From positions 1 to 64,000 of the forward strand of contig JAEZEH010000137.1 in NCBI GenBank assembly GCA_023417785.1: a DNA stretch of 64,000 nt, written 5' to 3'. The notes beneath the pieces were generated by a model. It was not told where the DNA came from. It was given only the letters and a program-made list of their open reading frames with translations, and did no database searches. The DNA comes from Bacteroidota bacterium (GTDB lineage Bacteria; Bacteroidota; Bacteroidia; Cytophagales; Cyclobacteriaceae). Both the position numbers and the translations under genes were made by a program. Shown here in pieces: positions 48,530 through 57,284 of the stretch (within the stretch, counting starts at the first letter, position 1; the number at the start of each line of letters is the position of its first letter).

Positions 48530-49906
48530 ATGGAGCTGGCAGAGCTTAAATACTATTGCTTTGAAGCGCTGCTCCTGCAACAGGGCTGGATGAAACCGGC
48601 ATATGTTGGAATTAACCAAGAAGGCGACATTAAGTACCTGTCTGATATCGCACCGGCCTTCAGCATTGCAATTGAAGCGGTTAAAGGTTTCGCAGTTCCC
48701 GGCTTTCCAAATGCACATTCCCACGCGTTTCAGTTTGCCATGGCGGGACTGGCCGAAAAACATCTACCAGGTTCATCGGATGATTTCTGGACATGGAGGG
48801 AAGCCATGTACGAATGTGCATTGACAATGGACCCGGACCACATGGAGGCTGTTGCCGCGATGCTATACAGCCAGATGGTAAGGAAGGGATATACGCATGT
48901 GGCTGAATTCCATTATCTCCATCATGATAAAAAAGGTAATTCTTACGCGAATCAGGCGGAGATGGGTGAACGATTACTGGCTGCCGCCCAAACGGCTGGA
49001 ATCAGGATAACCATCATTCCGGTGTTTTATCAGAAAGGCGGGTTCGGAGAGGAGCCGAGGCCCCGGCAGCGGCGGTTCATCAGCCGAACCGTTGATGAAT
49101 ATCTCACGCTGTTAAAACACTCCGAGTCGGCGGTTAAGAATTACTCGCTGGCATCTCTGGGATTTGGGGTACACTCGTTAAGGGCGGTATCCCCAGCCGA
49201 TGTGAAACGAACGTTTGAACTCGGCCCGCGTGAGCTTCCCTTTCATTTACATGCAGCGGAACAACTTCAGGAAGTGCGCGACGCTGAAGGGTTTCTGAAG
49301 CAGCGACCGGTGTCCTGGTTGCTGGACAACCTTCCGCTAAATAGCAGGTTTCACCTTGTGCATTGTACACACCTGAACGACGATGAGGTGAGGCGGCTTG
49401 CGCAAAGCGAAGCCAATGTCGTTTTGTGTCCGGGAACCGAAGCAAATCTCGGCGATGGAATTTTCCGGCTTGTCGACTTCGCTGATTATTATGGCAACTG
49501 GTGCATCGGTACCGATAGCCACATCAGCCTTGATCCGTTGGAAGATCTGCGCTGGCTGGACTATGCCCAGCGGCTGACGTCGCACAAGCGGAACACTTTT
49601 GATGATGCGGCGACCATTCAGTTGAATAAGTGTATTCCATGTGGCCGTAAAGCCATGGGCCTTCCCTCCGGAAACTTCTTCGAAATTGACAAGCCCCTCG
49701 ACGCGGTGGTTTACAATGCAGACGAACCACTCCTCATCCAGGCCGGCGTCGAAAATTTACTTCCGGCACTGGTGTATACATCGGCTGCTTCAGCTGTGCT
49801 GGGCACTCTGATTGCTGGAAAGTGGGTCTACAGGAACGGCGAAAGTCTGAACGGAAACGCCATCCGCCTTCGCTTCAAAGAAGCAATAACTGAACTTAAT
49901 CGATAG
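48530..49906 (+). CDS. hutF: Formimidoylglutamate deiminase (HutF)
   Basis: HutF deiminates N-formimino-L-glutamate to N-formylglutamate. The 458-residue amidohydrolase has VPGFPNAHSHAFQFAMAG (metal HxH pair, about residues 65-67), FHLHAAEQLQEVRD (His and Glu), HCTHLNDDEV (His) and GTDSHISLDPLEDLRWLDYAQ (catalytic Asp). The sequence WTWREAMY near the substrate loop is typical of HutF. The downstream step's enzyme, N-formylglutamate amidohydrolase, is encoded just upstream; hutH, hutU and hutI are not in the window. Confidence 0.94.
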   Translation: MELAELKYYCFEALLLQQGWMKPAYVGINQEGDIKYLSDIAPAFSIAIEAVKGFAVPGFPNAHSHAFQFAMAGLAEKHLPGSSDDFWTWREAMYECALTMDPDHMEAVAAMLYSQMVRKGYTHVAEFHYLHHDKKGNSYANQAEMGERLLAAAQTAGIRITIIPVFYQKGGFGEEPRPRQRRFISRTVDEYLTLLKHSESAVKNYSLASLGFGVHSLRAVSPADVKRTFELGPRELPFHLHAAEQLQEVRDAEGFLKQRPVSWLLDNLPLNSRFHLVHCTHLNDDEVRRLAQSEANVVLCPGTEANLGDGIFRLVDFADYYGNWCIGTDSHISLDPLEDLRWLDYAQRLTSHKRNTFDDAATIQLNKCIPCGRKAMGLPSGNFFEIDKPLDAVVYNADEPLLIQAGVENLLPALVYTSAASAVLGTLIAGKWVYRNGESLNGNAIRLRFKEAITELNR

Positions 49907-49909
49907 CCA

Positions 49910-50404
49910 ATGCGAGTGCAGATAAGAAAGATTACGCAAAGAGATAATCCTGTAATGGAAAGGATCATTAAAGAGGTTATGCCTGAATTCGGGGCAACCT
50001 CTCCTGGATTTGCGATCCATGATCCGGACGTATTGGATATGTATGCAGCATACGATGCCCCGCGATCGGTTTATTTCGTATGTGATATCAATGGCCAGAT
50101 TGTTGGCGGCGGTGGCATTGCTCCACTGAAGGGTGGCGACGATACGATTTGTGAGTTGCAAAAAATGTATTTCCTGCGTAGCAGTCGGAGGAAGGGGTAT
50201 GGCAACATGTTGCTTCAGGCCTGCCTTCGTGCGGCGAAAGATCTTGGCTACACGAAATGCTATATAGAAACATTTCACACCATGTCAACGGCGATTTCCG
50301 CCTACGAAAAAAGTGGATTCAAACGCATTCCCGCGGCACTTGGAAACACCGGTCATTTCGCTTGCGACATGTTCTTTTTGCTGGATCTTGACGCGATGCC
50401 TTAA
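49910..50404 (+). CDS. GNAT-family N-acetyltransferase
   Basis: The 164-residue protein has the GNAT core: FVCDINGQIVGGGGIAPL (beta hairpin), ICELQKMYFLRSSRRKGYGNMLLQAC with the pyrophosphate-binding RRKGYG (about residues 89-94), and AISAYEKSGFKRI. It is likely to acetylate a small molecule or an amino group; the substrate is unknown. The hut-type neighbours might suggest an amino-acid-derived acceptor, but this is weak. It overlaps the convergent amidohydrolase by four bases. Confidence 0.92.
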   Translation: MRVQIRKITQRDNPVMERIIKEVMPEFGATSPGFAIHDPDVLDMYAAYDAPRSVYFVCDINGQIVGGGGIAPLKGGDDTICELQKMYFLRSSRRKGYGNMLLQACLRAAKDLGYTKCYIETFHTMSTAISAYEKSGFKRIPAALGNTGHFACDMFFLLDLDAMP

Positions 50405-51699
50405 CGCTTAAGAAACATATATTCCAACGTAATATTCAAAAGTCCTTTCAGGCCGGTAAGCATTCCCTTTTCGTCCATCATGAAATCGGGGGTATGATGT
50501 GAGGGCGCTGATGCCGGGTCAACGTCCGGGGGGCAAACACCAACGAAAAAGAAAAACCCTGGAACCTCTAGCTGGTAGAATGCAAAGTCTTCCGCGCCGG
50601 TATCGGCTGGTATTCGTACCACATTACCTTCTCCCGCGGCACGATTTAACGCGCCAACCAGTTTTTCCGTAATCTCCGGATCATTATACGTTACGGGCGT
50701 TTTCCCATCGAAATTCACCTCAGCTTTGGCACCCGCGCTTTCTGCGATGTTCGTGGCAGTAAGAACAATCTTCTCATGTATGGCTTTCTGCATCCCGCGG
50801 TCGAAAGTGCGAATGGTTCCACTTAACTCGACCGTTTCCGGGATGATATTTTCCCGGATGCCTCCCTGAATCCGGCCTATGCTAATCACTGCAGGCTCTT
50901 TGGTTAAATCTATCTGCCGGCTGACGATGGTTTGCAAACCAAGCACGATCTGCGACGCGACGACGATCGGATCCACGCCTTTCCAGGGAGCCGCGCCGTG
51001 GCTTTGCCGACCCTGGACCTTGATTGAAAACCAATCGGAAGCCGCCATCATTCCCGCAGGCTTATATCCGATTTGACCGAGCTTGCGAATGGACTGAACG
51101 TGCAAGCCGAAAACCGCATCCACCTTCGGATTCTGGAGGACTCCTTCTTTTACCATTAATTCCGCCCCGCCTTCTTCCCCGGCTGGCGGACCTTCTTCGG
51201 CGGGCTGAAAAATAAACTTGATCGTTCCCTTGAGATCTTTCTTATGGTTTACAAGGATTTCGGCAACGCCCATTAGGATGGCGACATGGGCATCATGGCC
51301 GCAGGCATGCATAACGCCGGTTTCCACATCGTTATATACTGCCTTTTCCCGCGAAGCGAAAGGAAGGTCGTTCCGCTCGGTCACCGGTAGTGCATCCATA
51401 TCCGCCCGCAAACCAATCACGGGTCCGGGTTTGCCTGTTTTCAGCAGCGCCACGACGCCGGTATGTGCAACACCGGTCGTTACCTCCAGTCCAAGGCTTT
51501 TAAGGTGCTCAGCTACATAGGCGGCTGTTTTCGTTTCTCTGTTACTCAGCTCGGGATATTGGTGTATATGCCGGCGCCATTTGATCACCTTTTCCTCAAG
51601 AGAGGAAGCGGCATCATCAATCTTTCGTTGTAAGCTGGTGTTTACCTGAGAAAATCCAAGGTTCGAGATAAGAAGGCAAAAAAGAAGGGTCCGTATCAT
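50401..51699 (-). CDS. Secreted M20 amidohydrolase / aminoacylase-type metallopeptidase
   Basis: ATG 51699 gives 432 residues with a signal peptide (MIRTLLFCLLISNLGFSQ). M20 metal motifs are complete: GLRADMDALPV (Asp), HACGHDAHVAILMG (His ligands), QPAEEGPPAGEEGG (catalytic Glu pair, metal), GLHVQSI and DTGAEDFAFY late. This pattern is the amidohydrolase (hippurate/N-acyl amino-acid hydrolase, IAA-amino-acid hydrolase) group. Substrate is unknown; export suggests peptide or N-acyl amino-acid scavenging. Divergent from the Rieske gene. Confidence 0.93.
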   Translation of the reverse strand: MIRTLLFCLLISNLGFSQVNTSLQRKIDDAASSLEEKVIKWRRHIHQYPELSNRETKTAAYVAEHLKSLGLEVTTGVAHTGVVALLKTGKPGPVIGLRADMDALPVTERNDLPFASREKAVYNDVETGVMHACGHDAHVAILMGVAEILVNHKKDLKGTIKFIFQPAEEGPPAGEEGGAELMVKEGVLQNPKVDAVFGLHVQSIRKLGQIGYKPAGMMAASDWFSIKVQGRQSHGAAPWKGVDPIVVASQIVLGLQTIVSRQIDLTKEPAVISIGRIQGGIRENIIPETVELSGTIRTFDRGMQKAIHEKIVLTATNIAESAGAKAEVNFDGKTPVTYNDPEITEKLVGALNRAAGEGNVVRIPADTGAEDFAFYQLEVPGFFFFVGVCPPDVDPASAPSHHTPDFMMDEKGMLTGLKGLLNITLEYMFLKR

Positions 51700-51772
51700 G
51701 ATTAGTTTTTCGTGACACCTAATTTTATCATTTATATTGAAAACGAAAAGAATCGCTTCGAGTGAGACCAGC

Positions 51773-52093
51773 ATGGAATGGATAAAGATATTTGGATCAT
51801 ACGAAGAAGCGCGGAGCAGAATTCCCGAAGATTCGACTCAGCTGGTGATTGTCAGGGGTAAACGTATCTGCCTTGCGCGCCACGCTGGCGTGTTTTTCGC
51901 GGTCCAGGACCGATGCACGCATAATGGTGAGTCTCTTTCAACGGGAAAAGTAAACTTTGCGGGGGAAATAATCTGCCCGTGGCATAGTTATCGGTTCGAC
52001 CTGAGGAGTGGCAAGGCATGCGATTCCGACGCCCGGGACCTGGAGACCTACCCGGTTAAGTCAGATAACACCGGCTTTTTTATTGGTTTTTAA
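51773..52093 (+). CDS. Rieske [2Fe-2S] ferredoxin-like protein
   Basis: ATG 51773 (106 residues) is preferred to an upstream ATG at 51737. Rieske ligands are CTH (C48, H50) and CPWH (C68, H71) in RCTHNGESLSTGKV and IICPWHSYRFDLRSG. Small Rieske ferredoxins donate electrons to oxygenases or serve as regulatory subunits; no oxygenase is adjacent. It shares a 73-base divergent region with the M20 amidohydrolase gene. Confidence 0.9.
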   Translation: MEWIKIFGSYEEARSRIPEDSTQLVIVRGKRICLARHAGVFFAVQDRCTHNGESLSTGKVNFAGEIICPWHSYRFDLRSGKACDSDARDLETYPVKSDNTGFFIGF

Positions 52094-52157
52094 AATAGAT
52101 TAACCTTTCTTTTCGTTCGGTATACGGGCTTACATGCACCGCTGAAACTTTTCGGGT

Positions 52158-53153
52158 ATGAGACACTTAATTTTATCGGTTCTGCTAATCATCGCGGGAA
52201 GTAGCCTGAATGCGCAATACCCTCTTTCTGAGAAACAATTCGTGGAGCAGGTGAACCTTGCTGGCAATTTTCCGGACAAACTGCTTAGTACCCGTTCCGC
52301 AGTCTTTTTTTCTTTCGGGTTTTCCGAAAAGGAACTCAACCAGATGCAGGATTATTTTCAGCGGACCGGCATAGATGCTGTCAGTTACTTTGCGCTTGAT
52401 GTGTTAACTGCCGGGAAAGATGCCACTCGCGGCTTCTACACATTTCTACGCCAACGGGAAATAGCAAACTTGGTTTTTGCTGAAAAATTCTCCGATGGCT
52501 ACCGAATATCGATCACGCCGTTTAATGGTAAGGAGGAAATTCTTACCGCTGGCCAACCGGCCTGGTCGTACTCACACCGGCTGCTGCTTGAAGCTTTGAA
52601 GACCCTTAACCGGGACGCGCTCGCGACATTGAAAAAAGAGAATCTTTTGATCAATGAGTTTCCGGAGACCGATCAAACCATTAACCCGATTACGGGTAAG
52701 CGAAATGAATTCTATGCCGTCGATATGAAAGTTGATTTGGTTGCTGTACCCAAATTCGGTATCGATAGTCTCGATCAAGAACTCGCCAGCATTTTCGAAC
52801 AACACTTCCCGTTTGAGTACAAACTCGTGGATCCCGGCGTGAGCGAAAAGGAACTTCGAAAGCAAGGAATGTTTTATATTTTTTGTTTCCTGCATACCAG
52901 GGCAATCGTTGCACGTCAGCTACTACAATACCCGACTTCACCCGCCGAGACAGCTTACGTGAGCATTACGTTTCCCGGCGACACTCCTCAGGCAAAGAAC
53001 ATTGGATTAAATACGTCCATCTTCAAAGTATATTTCAGGCACATTGACTCGGGCAACGTCTTTTTGGGCAATAAATGGGATGCCGACACCTCCTGGCAGC
53101 AGGCTCTGATCAATAATATCAAGGCAATGAAAGCCGAACTCCGTCTGAATTGA
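52158..53153 (+). CDS. Secreted hypothetical protein of 331 residues
   Basis: The frame begins with a signal peptide (MRHLILSVLLIIAGSSLNAQ). The mature part has an early region ending SAVFFSFGFSEKELNQMQ, and a beta/alpha pattern with FYAVDMKVDLVAVPKFGID and YISI-like strands (TAYVSITFPGDTPQAKN). I see no catalytic signature. It reads like a conserved envelope protein of Bacteroidota but I cannot name a family. It stands between the Rieske gene and the AlkD-like gene with small gaps. Confidence 0.72.
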   Translation: MRHLILSVLLIIAGSSLNAQYPLSEKQFVEQVNLAGNFPDKLLSTRSAVFFSFGFSEKELNQMQDYFQRTGIDAVSYFALDVLTAGKDATRGFYTFLRQREIANLVFAEKFSDGYRISITPFNGKEEILTAGQPAWSYSHRLLLEALKTLNRDALATLKKENLLINEFPETDQTINPITGKRNEFYAVDMKVDLVAVPKFGIDSLDQELASIFEQHFPFEYKLVDPGVSEKELRKQGMFYIFCFLHTRAIVARQLLQYPTSPAETAYVSITFPGDTPQAKNIGLNTSIFKVYFRHIDSGNVFLGNKWDADTSWQQALINNIKAMKAELRLN

Positions 53154-53212
53154 TTTAACCTACTGACATAGGATTGTCAGAAGCCCGACCGAAGTTTGAA
53201 AAAAACTTCCTT

Positions 53213-54316
53213 ATGGCCGAATTGCTTAAGCACATGTACAATCCTGTTTTCTTTGAAAGGATTCTTCCTGTAATGAGTGAGAGCTTACCGCGTTTTAACG
53301 AACGCGAATTCATTTATAAAGTTTTTGATGAGCAATGGCCGGATCTGGAGCTAAAGCAACGGGTGAAAAGGATCGCGACCTCTCTGAAAACCGTGTTACC
53401 TGATGAATTCTCGACGGCGGCTTTGCTTCTAGCCGAATTGTCGCGGCGCTTCCGGCAGGAACGTATTTGCGTACAGGGCTTCGAATTGATCTTTATTCCG
53501 GAGTTCGTTGGATTGTTCGGCACCCGGCATGTTGACGAATCATTATACGCTCTACGTGAAATTACGCGTCTCGCCAGTGGAGAATTTGCCATACGTTCTT
53601 TTTTGAATCTTGACCCTGAAAGAACCATTGCGGAACTGGAGACCTGGGCTATTGATCCAGATGAAAATGTACGACGGCTGGCGAGTGAGGGGTGCAGGCC
53701 GCGGTTGCCCTGGGGTGCAGGAGTCCCCTGGCTAAAGAAAAACCCAACGCGTATTATTCCAATACTGGAAACGCTTAAAACGGATCCGTCACCCTATGTC
53801 AGAAGAAGTGTAGCCAACAACTTAAACGACATCGCTAAAGACCACCCGGACCTTGTTCGCGAATTAGTAAGAAGGTGGAAAGGAATTAGTCCGCTGACGG
53901 ATGAAATAATTCGCCATGGGTGTCGAACCCTTTTCAAAAAGGGGCACCCGGAAAGTCTGATGCTTCATGGCATTAATCCAAATATCAAAATGGAGTTGAC
54001 GGCCTTTCGGTTATCCGATAGAAACATCGGTATAGGCGGGGAGTTACGGTTTGATTTGCGTTTAAGAAACCGCGAAAAAAAACCAGCGCGTTTTCGGCTC
54101 GATTATGCGATCGATTATTGTACGGCTTCAGGGCGAACTTCAACCCGCATTTTTCGACTGAATGAAAAATCCGTCGAATCGAATGAGGAGATCTCAATCT
54201 CCAGGAAGCAATCCTTCCGGAACCTCACAACGCGTAAACACTTTGAAGGCAAACATACAATTCACATTATCGTAAACGGCATACGAAAAACAAGCAGGGA
54301 TTTTTTCGTGGTTTAG
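53213..54316 (+). CDS. AlkD-like DNA alkylation repair protein with C-terminal extension
   Basis: Start ATG 53213 (367 residues) is chosen because MAELLKHMYNPVFFERI fits AlkD-like family starts; a TTG at 53174 would add 13 residues. The HEAT-like repeat body (about 1-240) has WPDLELKQRVKRIATSLK and REITRLASGEFAIRSFLN, then WAIDPDENVRRLASEGCRPRLPWG and TDPSPYVRRSVANNLNDIAK, typical of the AlkD branch that excises N3/N7-alkylated purines. A C-terminal beta-rich domain of about 100 residues (FDLRLRNREKKPARFRLDY) is extra. It is 48 bases from the DUF763 gene on the same strand. Confidence 0.88.
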   Translation: MAELLKHMYNPVFFERILPVMSESLPRFNEREFIYKVFDEQWPDLELKQRVKRIATSLKTVLPDEFSTAALLLAELSRRFRQERICVQGFELIFIPEFVGLFGTRHVDESLYALREITRLASGEFAIRSFLNLDPERTIAELETWAIDPDENVRRLASEGCRPRLPWGAGVPWLKKNPTRIIPILETLKTDPSPYVRRSVANNLNDIAKDHPDLVRELVRRWKGISPLTDEIIRHGCRTLFKKGHPESLMLHGINPNIKMELTAFRLSDRNIGIGGELRFDLRLRNREKKPARFRLDYAIDYCTASGRTSTRIFRLNEKSVESNEEISISRKQSFRNLTTRKHFEGKHTIHIIVNGIRKTSRDFFVV

Positions 54317-54364
54317 CTTTGCAACGCCAGGGGTATCCGAAATTTTTCTACCTTGACAACACTT

Positions 54365-55576
54365 ATGGCGCGCGCAAATTACGCTGATTTACCGCTGCAC
54401 TATGGACACGTACCAAAGTGGCTGGCCGAGCGGATGACTTCGCTTGGAGGTGCCATAATTGAGGGGATCGTGCAAACATATGGCACATCCGAAGTGTTGC
54501 GTCGCATGAGTGATCCGCTTTGGTTTCAGGCATTCGGATGCGTCCTGGGAATGGACTGGCACTCGTCCGGGATTACCACATCGGTGATGGGGGCGCTCAA
54601 ACGTGCCATCAACCCCCTGTCCGGTGAATTGGGGATTTATATCTGTGGTGGCCGCGGAAAACATTCCCGCAAAACGCCGGATGAGCTTCTCATAGTCGCC
54701 GAAAAAACCGGCCTGAATGGAAACGAGCTGGTGCGATCAAGTAAGCTTGTCGCAAAGGTTGACAATACAGCACTGCAGGATGGGTTCCAGTTGTACCTGC
54801 ATAATTTCGTTGTAACCCGCGACGGTGAGTGGGCAGTAATCCAGCAGGGTCTCAATGACCATTCCGGCATGGCGCGAAGGTATCATTGGCATTCGGAAGC
54901 CTTTAAATCGTATATCTGTCAACCTCATTCCGGAGTAACAGGAGAAAATCAGGGACTGATCCTTAATCTCACACATGAGGACGCGTCAGTTACCCGTGAC
55001 ACAGTTCTGCAGATCGCTTGTGAGGATCCATCGCGGATTCTGCCCGAGATAAGAAAAATCGTCATGCCGCGGCACCATGAAGTAACCTCGCGCGATGTCG
55101 ATTTGAAACGCCTTGGTGCAGTGATCACGCTGGCAGCAGAACTGGAAGTCGCGAATTTTGAATCGCTTCTCTTACTGAATGGTCTGGGCCCGAGAACTCT
55201 TCAGTCGCTTACCCTTGTAAGTGAAGTTATTCATGGTACACCATCTCGTTTCAGTGATCCCGCCAGGTTTTCCTTTGCTCATGGCGGAAAAGATGGCCAT
55301 CCGTTTCCTGTCCCTTTGAAAATCTACGACGAGACGATTTCAACGCTGAAGACCGCTGTTGAAAATGCACGCCTCGGCATCACGGAAAAATCCAGGGCAA
55401 TTGAAAAGCTTTCGAAGATGGCACTTGACGTGGAGAAAAGTTTTGTCCCGAACTACTCGTTGGATCAAATCATACAAAAAGAAAGGCACGACGCCAGCGC
55501 GCTGGGCGGACGAACGGTTTTCGATGGGGCACGGCGTCGTCCACCTCGAAAAAACTCACAACTGCGGCTTTTCTAA
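54365..55576 (+). CDS. DUF763-family protein with HhH-like motif
   Basis: ATG 54365 (403 residues) follows an in-frame TTG at 54353. The N-terminal block ADLPLHYGHVPKWLAERMT...DPLWFQAFGCVLGMDWHSSGITTSVMGALKRA (about residues 5-90) is diagnostic of DUF763. Histidine-rich segments (DHSGMARRYHWHSEAFKSY) follow. Near residue 275, LLLNGLGPRTLQSLTLVSEV reads as a helix-hairpin-helix-like DNA-binding motif. The family function is unknown. The DNA-repair neighbour and HhH motif hint at nucleic-acid metabolism. The 3' end overlaps the convergent MBL gene by 21 bases. Confidence 0.85.
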   Translation: MARANYADLPLHYGHVPKWLAERMTSLGGAIIEGIVQTYGTSEVLRRMSDPLWFQAFGCVLGMDWHSSGITTSVMGALKRAINPLSGELGIYICGGRGKHSRKTPDELLIVAEKTGLNGNELVRSSKLVAKVDNTALQDGFQLYLHNFVVTRDGEWAVIQQGLNDHSGMARRYHWHSEAFKSYICQPHSGVTGENQGLILNLTHEDASVTRDTVLQIACEDPSRILPEIRKIVMPRHHEVTSRDVDLKRLGAVITLAAELEVANFESLLLLNGLGPRTLQSLTLVSEVIHGTPSRFSDPARFSFAHGGKDGHPFPVPLKIYDETISTLKTAVENARLGITEKSRAIEKLSKMALDVEKSFVPNYSLDQIIQKERHDASALGGRTVFDGARRRPPRKNSQLRLF

Positions 55577-56599
55577 TTCGAAGCGGCGACCCTCTTCAAG
55601 TGCGATAAACGATCCCTTTATATTCATTTTGGTTAGTGCCATCGAAAGGTCTTCCACCGGATCTACCTGCGAATCGTCGGCAAGGGGAAAGCTGCCGAAA
55701 TGCGAAGCAATGCTTGTCCGCGACTTTACATCACAATGATTTTGAACCGCCTCATCTGGAGAACAATGAATGGGTGACATGAACCATTCAGGTTTGTATG
55801 CGCCAATGGGAATCAAAGAAACATCAATGGGGGAGCAACGTTCACCAATAGTCTTAAACAAGGTTGAATTGTAACCTGTGTCGCCTGCGAAATAGATGTT
55901 GCCAAATTTCGTCCTGAGAAAGAACCCAGCCCACAAGGTCCGATCCCGATCGAACATACCTCTTCCGGAAAAGTGCAGAGCAGGAAGGCACGTTATGTTG
56001 ACGTCGGCGAAAACCTCTTTTCCCTCCCACCAGTCAAACTCAATACAATCTGAAACCTGAAGCTGACTCAGGAACGCCTTCACGCCCAAAGGAGCGACAA
56101 ATAGTGGCTTATGCTGTTGATTAAGCCTCCGTATTGTACCAATATCCAAATGATCATAATGGTTATGACTCAGTAAAACCAGATGGATCGGCGGAAGGTC
56201 TTCCCACATTATGCCTGGAGGGCGCATTCGCGCCGGTCCGATCCACGAGAACGGACTTACGCGTTCTGACCAAACAGGATCGGTCAGCACATTTATCCCG
56301 CCAAATTGAATTAGAAAAGTGGAATGATTAACGAAGGTGATACGCAAATGGTCGGTTATTCGCGACGGCGGAGAACTGGCTGTAAATCTGTGTTCTGTTT
56401 TGCTCCACGGTCCCTGCTTTCGTGTGGCGAACCATTTCAGCAGGGAAGAGAAGCCTTTGGCAGACTGATGGTCCGGATTAAAAAAAAATTTCCCATTGAA
56501 GTGGTCGGTTACAGGTCCCCGATAAACCGGTGCGGATAAGAACCATCCAGTCAGACCAACAGCGACCACTACGGCAACGAAGATAAACACGAATGTCAT
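55556..56599 (-). CDS. MBL-fold metallo-hydrolase (NAPE-PLD/UlaG-like), membrane-anchored
   Basis: ATG 56599 (347 residues) is preferred: an upstream ATG at 56671 would make the gene run through the terminator at 56613-56638. A TM/signal segment (TFVFIFVAVVVAVGLTGWFL) anchors the protein. The metallo-beta-lactamase fold shows HSTFLIQFGGINVLTDPVW, the HxHxDH metal motif in LLSHNHYDHLDIGT and AGDTGYNSTLF, and late SHFGSFPLADD. Relatives include N-acyl-phosphatidylethanolamine phospholipase D and UlaG lactonase; a phospholipid substrate would fit membrane anchoring, but this is not proven. Confidence 0.9.
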   Translation of the reverse strand: MTFVFIFVAVVVAVGLTGWFLSAPVYRGPVTDHFNGKFFFNPDHQSAKGFSSLLKWFATRKQGPWSKTEHRFTASSPPSRITDHLRITFVNHSTFLIQFGGINVLTDPVWSERVSPFSWIGPARMRPPGIMWEDLPPIHLVLLSHNHYDHLDIGTIRRLNQQHKPLFVAPLGVKAFLSQLQVSDCIEFDWWEGKEVFADVNITCLPALHFSGRGMFDRDRTLWAGFFLRTKFGNIYFAGDTGYNSTLFKTIGERCSPIDVSLIPIGAYKPEWFMSPIHCSPDEAVQNHCDVKSRTSIASHFGSFPLADDSQVDPVEDLSMALTKMNIKGSFIALEEGRRFELEKPQL

Positions 56600-56612
56600 G
56601 ACCCTACTGCAT

Positions 56613-56638
56613 AAAAAAAGGAGCCTGCGGGCTCCTTG
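56613..56638 (-). terminator. Intrinsic terminator downstream of the secreted paralog pair
   Basis: Read on the minus strand: AAGGAGCC, loop of four, GGCTCCTT, then a run of T. It lies 22 bases after the stop of the 203-residue gene and before the MBL start, so it ends the paralog operon. Confidence 0.88.
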
Positions 56639-56660
56639 TGTGACGATATCAACGGTTCTG

Positions 56661-57272
56661 TTATTGAACAAGCTTTGCGATCTGGCTCATGGGCAGGCTG
56701 TTTGCCCAGCGCGTAATCTCAGCCTCGCTGCAGTTCTCGCCATTAATCGTGATCAACGTTGAGTTGAGCGGAATCTGAAGGGAGTAGCTCGTTTTGTTCG
56801 TTTCGCTATCCAGCGTACGTTGAAGAACCGACTTGTATCCCTGAATTTTAATTACTTTTTGTGATCCGTCTCCGGAGTTGCCGATAAAGGGGATTGAGAG
56901 AATTGCGTTGATAGACGAAATCAGGGGAGAATTGCTCATAACATCGAGCGTAGCAGTTTTGTCGCCAGTGCCGTAATCGCGATGAACCAGCACACCCGCT
57001 AAACCAGTATTTGCGGTAACATCATCATTCGCGGTATTCGCTGCCAGAGCATCAAATTTCGCCGGCAATGTCTTGATAAGTTCTTTACCCACCAGAACGT
57101 CGATGTCGTTCAGCATTTGCTGCATGGCGAAACGCGCGTCTTCGAGATTGCCACTTCCGTAAGAGGAGCGTGCCGTGGAAAGATTTGCCTGAAAATCCTG
57201 AGCGTTTGTAACGCCAAGCGAACAAAGAACGACGGCTGCAAATAGTATATTTTTCATAATTGAATTCTTCAT
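56661..57272 (-). CDS. Secreted protein, paralog of the upstream gene (second of pair)
   Basis: The 203-residue frame has a signal peptide (about 1-24; an internal ATG at residue 6 is also possible). The body aligns with the upstream gene: a helical segment YGSGNLEDARFAMQQMLNDI, a middle 'VTANTGLAGVLVHRDYGTG', a beta strand block VIKIQGYKSVLQRTLDSE, and a LIPLNSTLITINGE-type strand near the end (SLQIPLNSTLITINGENCSE). Pairwise identity appears low but the order of blocks is the same. Unknown function. Terminator follows at 56638-56613. Confidence 0.8.
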   Translation of the reverse strand: MKNSIMKNILFAAVVLCSLGVTNAQDFQANLSTARSSYGSGNLEDARFAMQQMLNDIDVLVGKELIKTLPAKFDALAANTANDDVTANTGLAGVLVHRDYGTGDKTATLDVMSNSPLISSINAILSIPFIGNSGDGSQKVIKIQGYKSVLQRTLDSETNKTSYSLQIPLNSTLITINGENCSEAEITRWANSLPMSQIAKLVQ

Positions 57273-57284
57273 TTTACAGATTGA

